Of a stretch of DNA of 64,000 bases, positions 38,307 through 46,785 are shown one piece after another. The translations under genes were made by a program, and so were the position numbers. Source of the stretch: Rhodobacterales bacterium LSUCC0031 (GTDB taxonomy: Bacteria > Pseudomonadota > Alphaproteobacteria > Rhodobacterales > Rhodobacteraceae); contig WVSP01000002.1 in assembly GCA_015689735.1 (NCBI GenBank), positions 434,001-498,000 on the forward strand, read 5' to 3'. Numbering within the stretch: the first letter of the stretch is position 1; the number at the start of each line of letters is the position of its first letter. The notes under the pieces are model-generated. The model was not told the origin of the DNA. It made no database searches and saw only the letters and a list, made by a program, of their open reading frames with translations.

Positions 38307-39080
38307 ATGAAGGCCATGGATCATCATTTCGTGTTGCGGTTGGCACAAGATCGCACCGATCTGCATGCCGCACAGCGCTTGCGCTACGATGTTTTCGTCG
38401 ATGAGCTTGGTGCCAATGGCCCCATGGTCGATCACGCCAACCGCCGTGAAATCGACCGCTTCGATGACTTTGTGGATCACCTTTTGCTGCACGATACCCG
38501 CAGGCCGGCCGATGATCAGGTCATCGGTGTTTATCGCCTCTTGACCGAGGAAGGTGCGCGCGCTGCGGGACAGTTCTATTCCGAAGATGAATATGATCTT
38601 GATCCGCTCAAGCAAAGCGGTCGGCGTTTGCTTGAACTCGGGCGGTCTTGCCTGCACCGCGATTATCGCGGCGGCACGGCGATGATGCATCTGTGGTCGG
38701 GCCTTGCCGCTTATATCGCCGAACGCGAAATCGCGGTCTTGTTCGGCGTGGCCAGTTTCCATGGCTGCGATCCGGCCCCTTTGGCCGGGCCTTTGTCACT
38801 GTTGCATCACCGCCATTTGGCGCCGCCGGAACTGCGGCCCGTGGCGCGGGCAAAGGGATACCAGCGGATGGACCTGATCGCAGAAGATGCCCTTGACCGC
38901 CCCGCCGCGATCCGCGCCGTGCCTGCCTTGATCAAGGCCTATCTGCGCTTGGGTGGTGTCGTGGGGCAGGGGGCCTTTATTGATCGCGCCTTCAATTGTC
39001 TGGATGTGTGCCTTGTGATGGATGTTGACCGCATTCCCGCAACATCGCGCGCGATCTACCAACGTGGCACCGCGCCATGA
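38307..39080 (+). CDS. olsB: L-ornithine N(alpha)-acyltransferase
   Basis: A 257-residue GNAT-related acyltransferase. It moves a 3-hydroxyacyl chain from ACP to ornithine, giving lyso-ornithine lipid. RLAQDRTDLHAAQRLRYDVFVDELG, the acidic linker EIDRFDDFVDH, ELGRSCLHRDYRGG and LFGVASFHGCDP fit OlsB. I take the ATG at 38307, nine bases after GAGGTG; a GTG at 38295 and an ATG at 38316 are alternatives. The stop overlaps olsA (ATGA), forming the standard olsBA pair that makes phosphorus-free ornithine membrane lipid. Confidence 0.9.
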   Translation: MKAMDHHFVLRLAQDRTDLHAAQRLRYDVFVDELGANGPMVDHANRREIDRFDDFVDHLLLHDTRRPADDQVIGVYRLLTEEGARAAGQFYSEDEYDLDPLKQSGRRLLELGRSCLHRDYRGGTAMMHLWSGLAAYIAEREIAVLFGVASFHGCDPAPLAGPLSLLHHRHLAPPELRPVARAKGYQRMDLIAEDALDRPAAIRAVPALIKAYLRLGGVVGQGAFIDRAFNCLDVCLVMDVDRIPATSRAIYQRGTAP

Positions 39081-39907
39081 GCACAACGTGGCAAGGGATC
39101 CCTGATCGCGCGCCCGAGCCGCTTGGCCCGGCGGATTGGCTCCGGGTGGTTGCGCGCGGCCTGCCGCTTTTGGCCCTTTTGATGATCTGTTTTCCGACAC
39201 TCCTGCTATTGCGCTTGCCCGAACGCGCCATTTTTGGCCTGAACCGCCCGTTCACGCCGCAGATCACGCGCTTTGTGTGTCTCAATGCCTGCCGTATCCT
39301 TGGGCTTGAGCGGCAGCAGCGGGGGCAGCCCATGCGCGGGCAGGGGGCTTATGTCGCCAATCATGTCAGCTGGCTCGATATCTTCGTATTGAACGCGGGA
39401 AAGCCACTCTATTTCGTCGCCAAGTCCGAAGTGGCTGGCTGGCCGGGGATCGGGTGGCTGGCGCGCGGGACCGGCACCGTCTTCATCGATCGCGACAAGC
39501 GGCAAGCGGCTGTCCAGACCCGACTTTTCACCGCGCGTTTGCGGGCGGGTCATCGGCTTTTGTTTTTCCCGGAAGGAACGTCGAGCGATGGGCTTCGGGT
39601 CTTGCCCTTCAAGACCACGCTGTTCCAAGCCTTTTTCAGCGACGCTTTGCATGACGTGGCGCAGATCCAACCCGTGACGCTGCTCTATCATGCGCCGCAA
39701 GGGACCGATCCGGGGTTTTACGGCTGGTGGGGTGACATGGCGCTTGCGCCTGCCATCCTCGCCGTTTTGGGGGCCGCGCGGCAAGGCGCGGTCGAGGTGA
39801 TCTATCATGACCCGCTGAAGGTGAGCGATTTTACCGATCGCAAAACCTTGGCGGCAACCGCCGAAGCAACGGTTCGTCGTGGATTGCCGCCCAATCTACA
39901 GGGTTAA
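39077..39907 (+). CDS. olsA: Lyso-ornithine lipid O-acyltransferase
   Basis: A 276-residue PlsC-type acyltransferase. The catalytic motif NHVSWLD is at 95-101 and the second motif FPEGTSS at 164-170; a membrane helix (about 28-46) precedes them. By position behind olsB it adds the second acyl chain to lyso-ornithine lipid, though such enzymes can also act on lysophosphatidate. Its stop shares TTAA (39904-39907) with convergent bdhA. Confidence 0.88.
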   Translation: MSTTWQGIPDRAPEPLGPADWLRVVARGLPLLALLMICFPTLLLLRLPERAIFGLNRPFTPQITRFVCLNACRILGLERQQRGQPMRGQGAYVANHVSWLDIFVLNAGKPLYFVAKSEVAGWPGIGWLARGTGTVFIDRDKRQAAVQTRLFTARLRAGHRLLFFPEGTSSDGLRVLPFKTTLFQAFFSDALHDVAQIQPVTLLYHAPQGTDPGFYGWWGDMALAPAILAVLGAARQGAVEVIYHDPLKVSDFTDRKTLAATAEATVRRGLPPNLQG

Positions 39908-40689
39908 AGCGCGGTCCAGCCGCCATCGACGCTGATCGTGGTGCCGGTGATCTGGGCGGCGGCGTCAGAGCACAAGAACACCGCCGTGCCGCCCATCTGT
40001 TCCACGGTCGCGAAATCGCGCGAAGGTTGGCGCGCCAGCATCACTTCGCGCACCACGGTGTCACGGTCCATGTTGTGGGTCTTCATCTGATCGGGGATCT
40101 GCGCCTCGACCAAGGGGGTCAGCACATAGCCGGGGCAGATCGCATTCGCGGTGATCGGCTCTTCGGCGGTTTCCAGTGCTGTGACCTTGGTCAGCCCGAC
40201 GATGCCGTGCTTGGCCGCGACATAGGCCGATTTGAACGGGCTTGCGGTCAAGCCATGGGCGGAGGCGATGTTGATCACGCGACCCCAGCCAGCCGCGCGC
40301 ATCAGGGGCAGGGCGGCCGCCGTGGTGTGAAAGGCCGATGACAAGTTGATCGCGATGATCGCATCCCATTTCTCGGGCGCGAAATCGGGAATGGCCGCCA
40401 CATGCTGAATGCCCGCATTGTTGACCAGGATATCACAAGCCCCCGCTTGGGCGATGAGCGCGCGGCAGGCCGCACCATCCGACATATCGGCGGCGATGTA
40501 GCGGGCTCTGACGCCATGGGTTGCCGCAAGCGATTCGGCCAAGGCGTGATCCTCGGGGCGATCAGTGAATGAATTCAGAACTACGTCGGCCCCTGCACGT
40601 GCCAATTCCTGCGCGATTCCAAGGCCAATTCCGGAATTCGAGCCGGTAATAATCGCTTTTTTGCCGGCAAGATCGGTGGTGATGGACAT
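39904..40689 (-). CDS. bdhA: 3-hydroxybutyrate dehydrogenase
   Basis: A 261-residue short-chain dehydrogenase. TGSNSGIGLG at 15-24 binds NAD, NNAG is at 90-93, and the catalytic residues are Ser143, Tyr156 and Lys160 (YVAAK). The substrate-specific features GIQHVAAI, ICPGYVLTPLVEAQIPDQ and TISVDGGW fit the bacterial D-3-hydroxybutyrate enzyme, which oxidises the product of polyhydroxybutyrate breakdown to acetoacetate. The start at 40689 has AAGGA upstream; the candidate small RNA and its terminator lie 92 bases further upstream. Confidence 0.9.
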   Translation of the reverse strand: MSITTDLAGKKAIITGSNSGIGLGIAQELARAGADVVLNSFTDRPEDHALAESLAATHGVRARYIAADMSDGAACRALIAQAGACDILVNNAGIQHVAAIPDFAPEKWDAIIAINLSSAFHTTAAALPLMRAAGWGRVINIASAHGLTASPFKSAYVAAKHGIVGLTKVTALETAEEPITANAICPGYVLTPLVEAQIPDQMKTHNMDRDTVVREVMLARQPSRDFATVEQMGGTAVFLCSDAAAQITGTTISVDGGWTAL

Positions 40690-40780
40690 GGGCGCAGGGT
40701 CCTTGTGAGCAGTGGGAAGACACAATCGCATGCTATGCCCGCGCTTCGCCATGCAACAGGGCGCGCCATGTCGCGGGGCC

Positions 40781-40809
40781 AAAAAAAACGCCGGCACAAG
40801 GCCGGCGTT
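40781..40809 (-). terminator. Intrinsic terminator of the candidate small RNA
   Basis: Perfect 9-bp stem (40787-40795 with 40801-40809) followed on the minus strand by eight T (40781-40788, partly paired). This is one of the strongest terminators in the window. Confidence 0.85.
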
Positions 40810-40856
40810 CAGTTATTGAGGCAGGTTTCATACAGGCAAGAAACCTATCGAGCAGT
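40781..40856 (-). ncRNA. Candidate small RNA (about 76 nt) or bdhA leader attenuator
   Basis: Read on the minus strand, this stretch begins about 7 bases after a near-consensus promoter and ends in a strong intrinsic terminator. It contains two perfect hairpins. The first is AGGTTTC/GAAACCT around a 10-base loop (40823-40846). The second is AACGCCGGC/GCCGGCGTT around 5 bases (40787-40809), followed by T8. No open frame of note fits. There is no minus-strand gene upstream that the terminator could serve, so it most likely ends a free-standing small RNA. It could instead be a regulated leader of bdhA, which starts 92 bases downstream. No known RNA family is recognised by eye. Confidence 0.55.
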
Positions 40857-40862
40857 GGCACC

Positions 40863-40891
40863 TTTATAAGCAATGGCATGACCCTTGTCCA
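40863..40891 (-). promoter_or_regulatory. Promoter of the candidate small RNA
   Basis: On the minus strand, TGGACA (40891-40886; 5 of 6 match to TTGACA), a 17-base spacer, then TATAAA (40868-40863; 5 of 6 match to TATAAT). This predicts transcription from about 40856. Confidence 0.6.
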
Positions 40892-40969
40892 ACCGAAAAG
40901 TTTGCAGTGGCGCGCGCACGGAGCTAGCCTTGGCCCAACATAACCTGAGGCAGGGGGGATTGTTCACCC

Positions 40970-42790
40970 ATGAGAACGCAGTGTTTCGTCAATCTGTTGC
41001 GTATCGCAGGCCTGTCATTGGCGACGGCCGTGGGCCTTGCAGGGGCAGGTATCGCGCAGCCGATGCATGGGATCGCAATGTATGGTGAACCAGCCCTTGG
41101 TCCGGATTTCACACATCTTCCCTATGCCAACCCCGATGCGCCGACAGGCGGGCGGATCGTGACGGGCGAGACGGGCAGTTTCGACAGCCTCAACCCGCAT
41201 ATCCGGGCGGGCTCGGTGCCGTGGCAATTGCGGCTGATTGCCTACGAATCGCTTTTGGGGCGGTCATGGGACGAGCCCTTCACGCTGTACGGTCTGCTCG
41301 CCGAATCGGTCGAGGTGGCGCCGGATCACTCCTGGGTGGAATTCATTCTTCGCCCCGAGGCACGATTTTCCGATGGCAGCCCGGTGACCGTTGCCGATGT
41401 GATCTGGTCCTACGAGACGCTCGGCACCATCGGCCATCCACGATATCTCAATGCATGGACGCGTGTCTCGGGCATCGAGGCGGTGGGCGAGCGCGGTGTG
41501 CGGATCACCTTCTCTGACCCTGACCGCGAACTTGCGATGATCATGGGGCTGCGCCCGATCCTGAAAGCCGCGCAATGGGAAGGGCGCGATTTCACCCAGT
41601 CAGGCCTCGATGTAATCCCCATCGCCACCGCGCCTTATGTCGTCGATGATTTCGAGGCGGGCCGTTTTGTCAGCCTCAAGCGCAACCCCGATTATTGGGG
41701 CCGCGATCTGCCCTTTCGACGCGGTACCAATGTGATCGACGAAGTGCGGATGGAGTTCTTCACCGACGGCACGGCGATGTTCGAAGCCTTCACGGCTGGT
41801 ATCTTGTCCACCATGCGCGAGACATCGGCGCAAGCCTGGGCCACCAATTACGATTTTCCTCGTGTCCGGTCCGGCGAGGTCGTGCTGGCCGAAGTCGCAC
41901 ATCAACGCCCCTCTGGGATGACGGGGCTGGTGATGAACACGCGGCGGGATCATTTTGCAAATTGGCATGTGCGCGAGGCGATGATCCAAGCCTTCCCAGC
42001 GGAATTCATCAACCAGACGCTCAATGGCGGGATCGATCCGCGTATCACCTCCTATTTCGCAAATTCGCCCTTGGCGATGCAGACAGGCCCAGCCGAGGGC
42101 CGCGTGGCCGATTTCCTCACGCCATTTGCGGCCGAGCTCCTGCCCGGTGCGATGGAGGGTTACGTGATGCCTGTCTCTGACGGCACCGCACGCAACCGCG
42201 CCGGGATTGTCGCAGCCCTGGCCGCGCTGGAGGCTGCGGGCTATAAGGTGCAGAACGGCGTGATGATGACCCCCGATGGCACGCCCTTTAGCTTTGACAT
42301 CCTTCTCCAGACCGGCTCGGCCGAAAACGATGCCATCATCAACATCTACTCCGAGGCGTTGGCGCGTCTTGGGATCGCCGTAACTGTCAGCCGTGTCGAT
42401 GCCGCACAATTCCGCGAACGGCGGGATGTCTTTGATTTCGATATGGTCTATGAGCGCTATGGCCTGTCGCTCAGCCCCGGCAATGAGCAATATAGCTATT
42501 GGGGCTGCGCCAGCCGCGACACGCAAGGATCGCGCAATCTGATGGGGGCCTGCCACCCTGCAATCGAGGCGTTGGTGGGCCAGATGCTCAATTCCGCGAG
42601 CCAAGCCGATTATTTGGCCGCCGTACGCGCGCTTGACCGTGTTTTGACGTCAGAGCGCTATGTCGTGCCGTTCTGGCACAACCCGGTCAGCCGCATCGCC
42701 CATCATGCCGAACTGCATTACCCCGACACCATCCCGATCTATGGCGATTGGATCGGCTGGCAGCCCGATGTGTGGTGGGTCGAAAACTAA
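40970..42790 (+). CDS. Extracellular solute-binding protein, family 5 (YejA-like)
   Basis: A 606-residue periplasmic binding protein. A signal peptide spans about 1-29 (ending AGAGIAQ). The mature part has the family-5 layout, with GGRIVTGETGSFDSLNPHI, FILRPEARFSDGSPVTVADV, FVSLKRNPDYWGRDLPF and QYSYWGC. It resembles the YejA group, which binds peptides or peptide-like molecules such as microcin C. No permease or ATPase genes are adjacent, so it either works with a transporter elsewhere or is an orphan. A purine-rich ribosome-binding region (40946-40958) precedes the ATG. Confidence 0.87.
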   Translation: MRTQCFVNLLRIAGLSLATAVGLAGAGIAQPMHGIAMYGEPALGPDFTHLPYANPDAPTGGRIVTGETGSFDSLNPHIRAGSVPWQLRLIAYESLLGRSWDEPFTLYGLLAESVEVAPDHSWVEFILRPEARFSDGSPVTVADVIWSYETLGTIGHPRYLNAWTRVSGIEAVGERGVRITFSDPDRELAMIMGLRPILKAAQWEGRDFTQSGLDVIPIATAPYVVDDFEAGRFVSLKRNPDYWGRDLPFRRGTNVIDEVRMEFFTDGTAMFEAFTAGILSTMRETSAQAWATNYDFPRVRSGEVVLAEVAHQRPSGMTGLVMNTRRDHFANWHVREAMIQAFPAEFINQTLNGGIDPRITSYFANSPLAMQTGPAEGRVADFLTPFAAELLPGAMEGYVMPVSDGTARNRAGIVAALAALEAAGYKVQNGVMMTPDGTPFSFDILLQTGSAENDAIINIYSEALARLGIAVTVSRVDAAQFRERRDVFDFDMVYERYGLSLSPGNEQYSYWGCASRDTQGSRNLMGACHPAIEALVGQMLNSASQADYLAAVRALDRVLTSERYVVPFWHNPVSRIAHHAELHYPDTIPIYGDWIGWQPDVWWVEN

Positions 42791-42821
42791 ACCAAGCTCA
42801 ACACCCACGCCATGTTCCTAG

Positions 42822-42846
42822 CGGCGCCCCAATTGGGCGCCGTTTT
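42822..42846 (+). terminator. Intrinsic terminator after the YejA-like gene
   Basis: Perfect 8-bp stem CGGCGCCC-CAATT-GGGCGCCG followed by TTTT, 31 bases after the stop codon. Confidence 0.8.
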
Positions 42847-42958
42847 GCCACGTATCACGACGGGACAAATGCGCCATGGCGCGTGTCGTTTCTAAACGCG
42901 ACGCGGGATGGAAGCGCGCGGCAGATGAGGCAGAGCAACGATCGGAAAGCCGCCTTAT

Positions 42959-43831
42959 ATGCGCTACGGAACGGGTGTGGTGCTTGTTTTTGGGGCGGCG
43001 CTGTTATGGTCGCTGCAAGGTCTAATTTTTCGCCAGATCGCCGAGGCCACGCCTTGGACCATCCTCTTTTGGCGGTCTCTCGCAATGGTGCCGGTCATCG
43101 CGCTTTTTCTCGTCTGGACGGGGACACCAAGGGCGCTGTCTGCCGTGATGCGCGTCGGGCTTGCCGGTGTTCTCGGGGCGATGGGCCTGATCTTTGCCTT
43201 TGGTGGTGCAATCTACGCGATCCAATCGACAACGATTGCCAATGCGGTTTTCCTGTTCTCGGCGTCGCCGTTTCTGGCTGCACTTCTAGGCTGGATACTG
43301 TTGGGCGAACATGTGCGGCCACGCACTTGGGGCTCGATCGCGGTGGCGGTCGCTGGCATCGCGATCATGGTGCAAGGCGGGCTCGACCGTGGCGCGCTCC
43401 CCGGCAATATCGCGGCCTTGTCCAGTGCAGCGGGCTTTGCGCTGTTTACCGTGATGCTGCGCCGCGGTGGCGCGCAGCCCATGGCAATCGTACTTCTGGG
43501 CGGTATCTTTTCGGTGGTCGCCGGTGGCTTGGGCGCGCTTTGGATGGCCGCGCCCCTGATTGTACCTGCCACCGATATCGGCTGGGCGATGGGCATGGGC
43601 GCGGTCACCCTTGCCGGTGGGATGATCCTTTACACAATCGGAAGCCGCGTTGTGCCTGCGGCGGAACTGACCTTGATCTCGCTTCTTGAGGTGATGCTGG
43701 CGCCCCTTTTGGTGTGGTTGGTGATCGGGGAAACCGTCGCCCAAGCCACGCTGATCGGTGGTATTTTCGTGCTGGCCGCCGTGTTAATGAACGCCTCGGG
43801 GCGCCCTCGCAAAGAGGTGGCGCCGGCTTAA
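42959..43831 (+). CDS. DMT-superfamily transporter (EamA type)
   Basis: A 290-residue inner-membrane protein with ten predicted helices in two EamA repeats (about 5-135 and 145-282). LLWSLQGLIFRQIAEATPWTILFWRSL and, in the second half, AAELTLISLLEVMLAPLLVWL are typical. Members export amino acids, metabolites or drugs; the substrate cannot be inferred. No strong ribosome-binding site is visible. It converges with the DUF502 gene, leaving six bases between stops. Confidence 0.87.
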   Translation: MRYGTGVVLVFGAALLWSLQGLIFRQIAEATPWTILFWRSLAMVPVIALFLVWTGTPRALSAVMRVGLAGVLGAMGLIFAFGGAIYAIQSTTIANAVFLFSASPFLAALLGWILLGEHVRPRTWGSIAVAVAGIAIMVQGGLDRGALPGNIAALSSAAGFALFTVMLRRGGAQPMAIVLLGGIFSVVAGGLGALWMAAPLIVPATDIGWAMGMGAVTLAGGMILYTIGSRVVPAAELTLISLLEVMLAPLLVWLVIGETVAQATLIGGIFVLAAVLMNASGRPRKEVAPA

Positions 43832-43837
43832 GCGCAG

Positions 43838-44554
43838 CTATTCTGCCGCGTCAGGCACCTGCTCCTTGGACACTACCTTTATCCCGCCATCGCCATTGGG
43901 ATAAACAAGCCCCGCCGAGATGATCAGCTTGGCTGCATCCTCGACAGACATATCCAACACGATCACATCCTTGCGCGGTAAGAACAGCAAAAAGCCCGAG
44001 GTCGGGTTAGGCGTTGTCGGCATGAAGACAGAGATCATCTCTTCCGGGCCATGGCGGCGCGCGATCTCGCCTTTGGCGGTGGTCGAGATAAAGGCGATGG
44101 CCCACACGCCTTTGCGGGGATGCTCGATAAGGCAGGCTTTCTCGAAATTCTGCTGACCTTGTTGCAGCACCGTCTCGACGATCTGTTTCAGTCCTGAATA
44201 GAGTGATCGGATCAAAGGGATCGATAACACAAGGCTTTCCGCCCAGCGGATCAAGGAACGCCCGATCAAGCCCTTGGCGACCCAGCCGACGAGGATGGTA
44301 AAGACAAGAAATGTCGCAACACCGATGCCACGAATATCGATCGCGATCCCTGTGTAATCGCGGATCAGATAGGCAGGATTATAGGCATTGGGGATCAGTG
44401 GCAAAACCCAGCTGTCGATCCAGCCAAACAGGGACCAAATCAACCAGACCGTGATCCCGATTGGGGCGATCACGATCAACCCGGTGAAAAAGCTCGACCG
44501 AAGGGATGCAAAAAGGCCACGGCGTTGCGGCGGAGGTGTGGGCGGTAGCTGCAT
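43838..44554 (-). CDS. DUF502 family membrane protein
   Basis: A 238-residue protein of the DUF502 / COG2928 family. Two hydrophobic helices lie at about 20-48 and 72-95. Between and after them come the conserved IDSWVLPLIP, then SIPLIRSLYSGLKQIVETVL, and FMPTTPNPTSGFLLFLPRKDV. The function is unknown; plant members of this family (COV/LCV) affect vascular patterning, which does not help here. It is probably an inner-membrane protein with a large soluble domain. Confidence 0.85.
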   Translation of the reverse strand: MQLPPTPPPQRRGLFASLRSSFFTGLIVIAPIGITVWLIWSLFGWIDSWVLPLIPNAYNPAYLIRDYTGIAIDIRGIGVATFLVFTILVGWVAKGLIGRSLIRWAESLVLSIPLIRSLYSGLKQIVETVLQQGQQNFEKACLIEHPRKGVWAIAFISTTAKGEIARRHGPEEMISVFMPTTPNPTSGFLLFLPRKDVIVLDMSVEDAAKLIISAGLVYPNGDGGIKVVSKEQVPDAAE

Positions 44555-44650
44555 CGGTTATCTGGGTCCCGACCCTCTGGCGGGCGGCGCGACGCCGCGA
44601 GACACCATATATCTAGGCGCTGTCGTGGTTGCACACAAGCGCCGTGCCAC

Positions 44651-45589
44651 TCAAGCGTCGCGCATCGCAACGGCGATAGCCGCGCCAAGCCGTGCATTGT
44701 TCAAGACCAGGGCGATATTGGCCGCGAGGCTGCGCCCTTGGGTCAGATGATAAAGCCGATCCAGCAAGAACGGCGTGACCGCCTTGCCGGTGATGCCCGC
44801 CGCATCGGCATCGGCCTGCGCCTGAGCGATCAAGGGGGCCAGTTCCGCGGCCGCAATCTCATCCTCGGCAGGGATGGGATTGGCCACCAATTGCCCTCCG
44901 GGCAAACCAAGGGCTGCGCGCATCCGATGCGCGGCTGCGATGGTTTTTGGATCATCCATGCGCAACGGCGCGGCCAGACCGCTTTCGCGGCTCCAAAAGG
45001 CGCAAAATCCGTCTTGGCCCACCGCGATGACCGGCACCCCCAGGGTTTCTAGCACCTCGAGCGTCTTTGCCAGATCAAGGATCGCCTTGGCCCCGGCCGC
45101 CACCACGGTGACAGGGGTTTGCGCCAATTCATGCAAATCGGCTGATATGTCGAAACTGTCCTCGGCGCCGCGATGCACGCCGCCAATGCCACCTGTGGCA
45201 AAGACCGCGATGCCCGCTTGCGCAGCACAGATCATCGTCGCAGCAACGGTGGTCGCCCCAGTCCCGCCTTGCGCCAAGCAGGCTGCCAAGTCGGCGCGGC
45301 TTAACTTGGCGACATTGCGCGCTTGGCCCAAAGCCGCGAGGCGTGCCTTGTCGAGGCCAATATGGATCTCGCCATCCAGCACCGCGATCGTGGCAGGCAC
45401 GGCCCCAGCCGCCGCAACCGCCGCTTCGACTGCCTCGGCTGTCGCGATATTCTGCGGCCATGGCATGCCATGGGTGATGATGGTCGATTCCAACGCCACG
45501 ATCGGCGCACCAGCGGCCCGCGCAGCGGCCACCGCAGGGCTAAAGCGGAGCGGCAAGGACAGGGGCAGGGGGGCTCTTTGCGTCATCAT
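44651..45589 (-). CDS. psuG: Pseudouridine-5'-phosphate glycosidase
   Basis: A 312-residue enzyme that breaks the C-C bond of pseudouridine 5'-phosphate into uracil and ribose 5-phosphate. VALESTIITHGMPWPQN, the GGTGATTVAATM segment, FATGGIGGVHRG, VVAAGAKAILDLAKTLE and LLDRLYHLTQGRSL are the PsuG blocks. The start ATG (45589) shares one base with the psuK stop (TGATG), and GGAGGAG lies just upstream, so the two are translated together. Confidence 0.94.
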   Translation of the reverse strand: MMTQRAPLPLSLPLRFSPAVAAARAAGAPIVALESTIITHGMPWPQNIATAEAVEAAVAAAGAVPATIAVLDGEIHIGLDKARLAALGQARNVAKLSRADLAACLAQGGTGATTVAATMICAAQAGIAVFATGGIGGVHRGAEDSFDISADLHELAQTPVTVVAAGAKAILDLAKTLEVLETLGVPVIAVGQDGFCAFWSRESGLAAPLRMDDPKTIAAAHRMRAALGLPGGQLVANPIPAEDEIAAAELAPLIAQAQADADAAGITGKAVTPFLLDRLYHLTQGRSLAANIALVLNNARLGAAIAVAMRDA

Positions 45590-46476
45590 CACTCCTCCGC
45601 ACTGACATAGGCCGCGGCGGCGGCCACGGCCTGTACAAGTGCCTCTTGGCCGCTCATCCCGGCCCATTCGGCGGCGATATGGGCCGCCATGAAAGTATCT
45701 CCCGCCCCGGTCACGCGCCGCGCGGTCACCCTTGGCGGGCAAGCGACGAGGCGCTGATCGCCTTGTGCCACGACCACCTGCGCCGCCCCATCGGTGACGA
45801 GCACACGCCGGGCGCCCGCGGCGATCAAGGCATCGGCACCTGCCATGGCATCGGCGGGGGCGGTATCGGTCAGCAAACCTGCCTCGGTGCAATTGACGTA
45901 AAGCGTGGCGCGTGGATGGGCCAAGAGCGGGCGCAGCCGCCGTGCCTTGCCCGGAGAGGCCGGGGCAATCCGCAAATCAGCTGCGCCAAAGACCGGGCTC
46001 GCGGCGATCTCGGCCAACAAGGCCTCGGTCAGATTCCCGTCCAACGCGACAAGACCGCGCCAAGGTGCGTCCGCGTCTGCCAGTCGCCCATCGTGAAGCG
46101 GTGCCAAAATGCGGGCGCCTGCCGTTTCCAGGGAACGTGCATCGGCCAAGGCGGCCAATAGCCCGCCTTGCGCCTCGATGGCCATATACTGGTCGGTAGG
46201 CAAATCAGGATCGACGAGGATCGGGTCACAATCCAGCCCCATCGCGCGACAGGCCGCTACAAGCGCACGCCCTTCGGCATCATCGCCCACCACAGAGAGC
46301 AGCGCAGGTGCCACACCGAACCGCCGGATCGTCATCGCGATATTCAGCGCTACCCCGCCGGGAAGCCGCATAATCCGGCCTGGCATGTCATTGCCCGGCA
46401 CCATCGCCACATCGGTGCGCCCGATCATGTCCCAAAGGACCGATCCAATGCACAAGATATCCGGCAACTTCCCCAT
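45589..46476 (-). CDS. psuK: PfkB-family kinase, probable pseudouridine kinase
   Basis: A 295-residue ribokinase-fold enzyme. It has an N-terminal nucleoside-binding region ([32 protein letters not shown]), and the C-terminal [15 protein letters not shown] carries the catalytic Asp. By coupling to psuG it most likely phosphorylates pseudouridine, the first step of pseudouridine breakdown from turned-over RNA. A different nucleoside substrate cannot be excluded. No nucleoside transporter is next to it. An interspersed repeat element lies about 40 bases upstream of its start. Confidence 0.87.
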   Translation of the reverse strand: MGKLPDILCIGSVLWDMIGRTDVAMVPGNDMPGRIMRLPGGVALNIAMTIRRFGVAPALLSVVGDDAEGRALVAACRAMGLDCDPILVDPDLPTDQYMAIEAQGGLLAALADARSLETAGARILAPLHDGRLADADAPWRGLVALDGNLTEALLAEIAASPVFGAADLRIAPASPGKARRLRPLLAHPRATLYVNCTEAGLLTDTAPADAMAGADALIAAGARRVLVTDGAAQVVVAQGDQRLVACPPRVTARRVTGAGDTFMAAHIAAEWAGMSGQEALVQAVAAAAAYVSAEE

Positions 46477-46515
46477 ATGCGTGCTCTATCCGGGCCGCAT
46501 GCCCACGTCCATCGG

Positions 46516-46575
46516 CTTCTTCGTTTCAGAAATATCCCGGGGGAGTCGGCCTTGGCCGACGGGGGCAGCGCCCCC
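46516..46575. repeat. Interspersed element, copy 1
   Basis: Contains TTCTTCGTTT (46517-46526), AAATATCC (46530-46537) and a run of G, then two perfect inverted repeats: GTCGGCC-TT-GGCCGAC (46545-46560) and GGGGGC-AGC-GCCCCC (46561-46575). The same leading motif recurs at 62720-62740, also about 40 bases upstream of a minus-strand gene start. It looks like a dispersed palindromic intergenic repeat. Confidence 0.6.
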
Positions 46576-46705
46576 ATCACCCGTGTCGCCAAGACGCCCT
46601 TACAGCTAAGGCCGCGATCATGCACGCAAGGAAAGGGGCAGGGGTTGCATTGGCCCCGCAAACACCGTATTGCGCGCTCACTTCACAGGCGGAGGCGGGC
46701 CTTCG

Positions 46706-46751
46706 GGGGAGACATCCCCGTTGCGTCCACCGGTTGGGGAAACCCTGAACC
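46706..46751 (+). promoter_or_regulatory. Hairpins in the rpsB leader
   Basis: GGGGA-GACA-TCCCC (46706-46719) and GGTT-G-GGG-AAA-CCC-TG-AACC (46732-46751) would form small stems in the untranslated leader, 35-80 bases before the rpsB start. Ribosomal protein S2 represses its own operon through the leader in some bacteria; a similar role here is inferred. Confidence 0.4.
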
Positions 46752-46785
46752 TTCGTCCCAGGCGCAAACCGGAAAGGAACACGAC

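Larger units (their letters stand above)
46477..46785 (+). other. Intergenic region between psuK and rpsB
   Basis: A 309-base divergent gap. The part next to psuK holds the interspersed repeat element (46516-46575). The part next to rpsB is a leader rich in short hairpins (46706-46751). No gene is supported. Confidence 0.6.
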
